Shown piece by piece: positions 61,841 through 64,000 of a stretch of DNA of 64,000 nucleotides. The stretch's first letter is position 1. Each line of letters starts with the position of its first letter. The notes under the pieces are model-generated. The model ran no database searches and was not told where the DNA came from. It was given only the letters and a program-made list of their open reading frames with translations. The position numbers and the translations under genes were made by a program. The stretch comes from Opitutia bacterium (GTDB lineage Bacteria > Verrucomicrobiota > Verrucomicrobiia > Opitutales > Opitutaceae), in the NCBI GenBank assembly GCA_016187945.1, contig JACPIT010000002.1:248001-312000 (forward strand), given 5' to 3'.

Positions 61841-62177
61841 ATTCCAGTCTGCGAGTTCCTCTCTTGGAGGGCCGAGCTCCCGCGAGGCCGCGAGCCTGCT
61901 GCCACGCTCGCAAGCCGGCGACCTCGCGGGGGCTCGGCCCTCCGCTGTTGCCCCGGCGACCGCGTTCGCCGACTGGCTCGCGGATTCCGCCACGACCGGC
62001 GAAACGCGCGTGTCGTCCGTCTTCTCCGTCACCGAAAACGCGACGCGGAACGTCGTCCGCATCGCGCCAAACTTTTCTCCGCTCTCCGAATCTCCTTCGT
62101 CCGTCGCTCGCGCGATTCGCGAGTCCTACGGCCGTTATCTTTCCGCGCGGCCGCGCCGCTTCCACGCCCATGCTTAG
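61830..62177 (+). CDS. Small uncharacterised ORF between murF and mraY
   Basis: 115 residues from ATG 61830, overlapping the murF end by 11 bases and the mraY start by 8, the kind of overlap seen between real genes. The C-terminal 75 residues have regular codon use and balanced composition (FADWLADSATTGETRVSSVF, VTENATRNVVRIAPNFSPLS, VARAIRESYGRYLSARPRRF). The N-terminal part (SSLGGPSSREAASLLPRS and on) is encoded by the inverted repeat at 61866. No domain or membrane segment recognised. It may be a lineage-specific dcw gene into which a repeat has inserted, or only its 3' half may be genuine. Confidence 0.45.
   Translation: MRTEFQSASSSLGGPSSREAASLLPRSQAGDLAGARPSAVAPATAFADWLADSATTGETRVSSVFSVTENATRNVVRIAPNFSPLSESPSSVARAIRESYGRYLSARPRRFHAHA
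61866..61943. repeat. REP-like inverted repeat, GGAGGGCCGAGCTCC family (copy 2)
   Basis: Arms of 23-24 bases (from 61866 and ending 61943) with two or three mismatches around a spacer of about 30 bases; each starts GGAGGGCCGAG. It is the same family as 59988-60058, 1.9 kb away. It starts 25 bases after the murF stop. Confidence 0.82.
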
Positions 62178-63285
62178 CTACCTCGCCGACTACGAGCAGT
62201 ATTTCGGTCCGCTGCGCCTCTTCGCATCGCAGACGTTCCGCATCATTGGCGGTTCGGCCACTGCGCTCCTCATCGGTTTTCTCATCGGGCCGTGGCTCAT
62301 CCGGCGTTTCCGCGAGCTGAAATTCGGCCACGGCTACATCGACGAGCGCACCGGCGCGCTCGGCTCGACCTACTTCGACAAGAAGCACACGCCCACGATG
62401 GGCGGACTGATTATCTTCCTCTCGGTCTTCCTCAGCAGCGCGCTCTGGGCGCGGCCGAACGTCTGGGTGTTCGTCGCGCTGTTCGTCTACGCGGCGCTGA
62501 CGGTGCCGGGCTGGCGCGACGATTACCTCAAGGTCGTTCACAAGAACAAGGACGGCATCAAGGCGTGGGAAAAGATCGGCTGGCAATCGCTCGCGACCGG
62601 CGTGGCGCTCGGCGTCTTGCTCTGGCATCCGACGAGCGCGCAGAAAATCACCGAGCTGTGGGTGCCGTTCCTCAAGGAGGCGGTCCTCCCGCACATGCAC
62701 TGGGCGCTGCTGCTCGTGTTGATCTATCTCTGGATCGTCGGCTTTTCGAACGCCATCAATCTCACCGACGGCCTCGATGGTCTCGCGGTCGGTTGCACGA
62801 TCACGGTCGCGCTCGTGCTCGGCCTCATGGCCTACATCGCGGGCAATCACATCTTCTCGGAATACCTGCTCGTCAGCCACGTGCCCGGCGCGGGCGAACT
62901 CACGGTCGTGTGCGGCGCGCTCATCGGCGGCTGCATGGCGTTCCTGTGGTTCAACTCGCATCCGGCCGAGGTGTTCATGGGCGACACCGGCTCGCTCGCG
63001 CTCGGCGGTCTCATCGGCGTGATCGCTTTCATGATCCATCAACCGTTCACACTCGCGATCATCGGCGGCGTGTTCGTGATGGAGCTGCTCTCGGTCGTGT
63101 TCCAGGTCGGCTGGTTCAAGTTCACCAAGCGCCGCTACGGCGAGGGCCGCCGGCTCTTCCGCATGGCGCCGATCCACCACCATTTTCAGAAGCTCGGCTG
63201 GCCCGAGACGAAAGTCGTGCTGCGCTTCTGGGTGCTCTCGCTCGGCTTCGCCCTCCTCGGCCTCGCGACGCTGAAACTCCGCTAA
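62170..63285 (+). CDS. mraY: Phospho-MurNAc-pentapeptide transferase MraY
   Basis: 371 residues, ten membrane segments. It transfers phospho-MurNAc-pentapeptide to undecaprenyl phosphate, giving lipid I. Signature motifs: FDKKHTPTMGGLIIFLSVFL, GFSNAINLTDGLDGLAVGC (catalytic Asp region), FMGDTGSLALGGLIGVIAF and FRMAPIHHHFQKLGWPETKV. An insert (HHTSAQKITELWVPF-like loop, around residues 155-175) lengthens one extracytoplasmic loop relative to E. coli (360 residues). Start ATG 62170, within the end of the small upstream ORF. murD, ftsW and murG, usual next genes, do not follow directly. Confidence 0.96.
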   Translation: MLSYLADYEQYFGPLRLFASQTFRIIGGSATALLIGFLIGPWLIRRFRELKFGHGYIDERTGALGSTYFDKKHTPTMGGLIIFLSVFLSSALWARPNVWVFVALFVYAALTVPGWRDDYLKVVHKNKDGIKAWEKIGWQSLATGVALGVLLWHPTSAQKITELWVPFLKEAVLPHMHWALLLVLIYLWIVGFSNAINLTDGLDGLAVGCTITVALVLGLMAYIAGNHIFSEYLLVSHVPGAGELTVVCGALIGGCMAFLWFNSHPAEVFMGDTGSLALGGLIGVIAFMIHQPFTLAIIGGVFVMELLSVVFQVGWFKFTKRRYGEGRRLFRMAPIHHHFQKLGWPETKVVLRFWVLSLGFALLGLATLKLR

Positions 63286-63296
63286 TGCGGAAAATC

Positions 63297-63370
63297 CCAA
63301 ACACCAAACGTCCAAATCTCGAAAATGCCCAGGCGCGTTTCAGCTCCCGTCCCCGTGCTTTGGCGTTTGG
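63297..63370. repeat. Short inverted repeat after mraY
   Basis: CCAAACACCAAA (63297) and TTTGGCGTTTGG (63359-63370) are inverted with one mismatch. They sit in an AT-richer stretch that also contains tandem-like GAAAATCC/GAATCC words (63390-63430). It resembles the low-GC repeat classes at 5790 and 27717 more than the GTAG type. Confidence 0.45.
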
Positions 63371-63438
63371 ACCTTTCGGCGCCCACGGCGCCGTGAAATC
63401 GAAACTCGAGAATCCAAAATCGAAAATCCACCGCCCCT

Positions 63439-63618
63439 ATGCCCATCGACTTCAGCTCCGATCTCGTTCCCAGCTTTCGTGAAATTTCCCACACCGGCCT
63501 TCTCCTCTTCTCGAAGCCGCTCGTGCGCTCGGCCGCGAAACTCCGCCGCCTCCGCCGCGGCGCGACGCTCCCCGAACTGCCGCTGAAGACCGCCCGCACT
63601 TTCGCAGGAGTCCGCTGA
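63439..63618 (+). CDS. Possible 59-residue small protein after mraY
   Basis: ATG at 63439 gives MPIDFSSDLVPSFREISHTG, then LLLFSKPLVRSAAKLRRLRR and ends LKTARTFAGVR. Codon use is that of local genes (G/C third positions, no rare clusters). Contains a basic helix; no membrane segment, no family recognised. It lies in the gap between mraY and the next cluster genes, in the same direction. Confidence 0.4.
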   Translation: MPIDFSSDLVPSFREISHTGLLLFSKPLVRSAAKLRRLRRGATLPELPLKTARTFAGVR

Positions 63619-63687
63619 CAGGTTCTTTATCCATCTCCTAACCGGAACCAAAACCACTCGCTGTCGTCGGACCCCTGCTCGTTTTCC

Positions 63688-63768
63688 ATGATCGTCGCCA
63701 TCATCTTCGCTCTCCTCGTCCTCCAGGCGCTCGTCACGCTCGACATCACGCCGCGCAACGACCCGTAA
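63688..63768 (+). CDS. Possible 26-residue membrane mini-protein
   Basis: ATG at 63688 encodes MIVAIIFALLVLQALVTLDI then TPRNDP and TAA. A single hydrophobic helix with a polar tail. Its stop is directly followed (one base) by the GTG of the L,D-transpeptidase gene, so it could be translated in coupling with it. Too short to judge by composition. Confidence 0.35.
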   Translation: MIVAIIFALLVLQALVTLDITPRNDP

Positions 63769-63769
63769 C

Positions 63770-64000
63770 GTGACCAACAAAGGCAAACTCGCGCTCGCCG
63801 CCGCGACCGCCGCACTCGCCGGCGGCGTCTTCGCCTGGGCGAACTGGCCGGGCGAAAAACTCGACCCGGCCGCGCGCGCCGATCGCGTCGTCGTCGAAAA
63901 ATCCGCGCGCGTCCTCCGCCTCCTGAAAGGCGACGTCGTGCTCAAAACCTACCGCGTCTCCCTCGGCGGCGATCCCGTCGGCTCGAAGCAACGCGAAGGC
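63770..64000 (+). CDS. L,D-transpeptidase (YkuD family), N-terminal part, runs off the right edge
   Basis: GTG at 63770 opens 77 codons to the window end. Signal/anchor region: LALAAATAALAGGVFAWANW. The YkuD domain then starts ADRVVVEKSARVLRLLKGDV and YRVSLGGDPVGSKQREG, the classical first two strands of L,D-transpeptidases before the missing GxxxTPxG and HG...S.GC motifs. It would form 3-3 peptidoglycan cross-links or attach proteins to the wall, matching the cell-wall genes beside it. The catalytic Cys lies outside the window. Confidence 0.8.
   Translation, partial: MTNKGKLALAAATAALAGGVFAWANWPGEKLDPAARADRVVVEKSARVLRLLKGDVVLKTYRVSLGGDPVGSKQREG

Overview
This window looks like a chromosome segment from a high-GC verrucomicrobium, most likely the family Opitutaceae. 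The evidence is the fused lpxC-fabZ gene followed by lpxA, a PEP-CTERM secreted protein, very large Ig-repeat polysaccharide lyases, a dcw (division and cell wall) cluster headed by mraZ, and many intergenic REP-like inverted repeats. The lineage is inferred from gene content. No rRNA, tRNA, IS element, prophage or CRISPR array was recognised.

Layout. 1-1166 is the start of a membrane-anchored peptidyl-prolyl isomerase running off the left edge. 1337-3116 is a NarL-type two-component pair. 3392-7746 (minus) holds a YihY/BrkB membrane protein, a GYF-domain membrane protein and argS. 7950-9290 is an unusual pyrimidine-nucleoside phosphorylase. 9433-10075 (minus) is a small, visibly less GC-rich pair (lipoprotein plus CPCC protein). 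10210-11502 is an RlmI-like methyltransferase. 11725-24429 is a carbohydrate region: GH13 and GH88/105 enzymes (minus), a beta-carbonic anhydrase, a 2429-residue protein with both a PL9-like and a PL1 lyase domain among nine Ig-like domains, and a PEP-CTERM protein. 24646-27519 carries efp and, divergently, lpxC/fabZ-lpxA (lipid A). 27864-29862 (minus) carries a DUF971 protein and a Y-family polymerase.

30032-42209 is a signalling block. A divergent PAS hybrid kinase faces a tightly overlapping operon: CheW, CheR-TPR, CheW, chemoreceptor, CheA-REC, CheB, a triple-receiver histidine kinase and a single receiver protein. The first six match the parts of a Wsp/ACF-type chemosensory system, but the WspR diguanylate cyclase is replaced by the kinase and receiver. 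A LacI-type regulator and two secreted or membrane proteins follow. 45307-54205 is an efflux and redox module: a MarR regulator with two matching 12-bp operators, a thioredoxin-reductase-like flavoprotein, an SDR, a complete RND pump (OMF, MFP, permease), a decayed ORF and a second MarR-like regulator. 54584-63285 is the dcw cluster (mraZ-rsmH-ftsL-ftsI-murE-murF-small ORF-mraY), with four MraZ boxes upstream. It is followed by two tiny ORFs and the start of an L,D-transpeptidase.

A theme across the window is a set of paired inverted repeats (two palindromic arms, most with a GTAG- or GGAG-type head) sitting mostly just 3' of genes. One lies inside the murF reading frame, and another inside a small ORF between murF and mraY.
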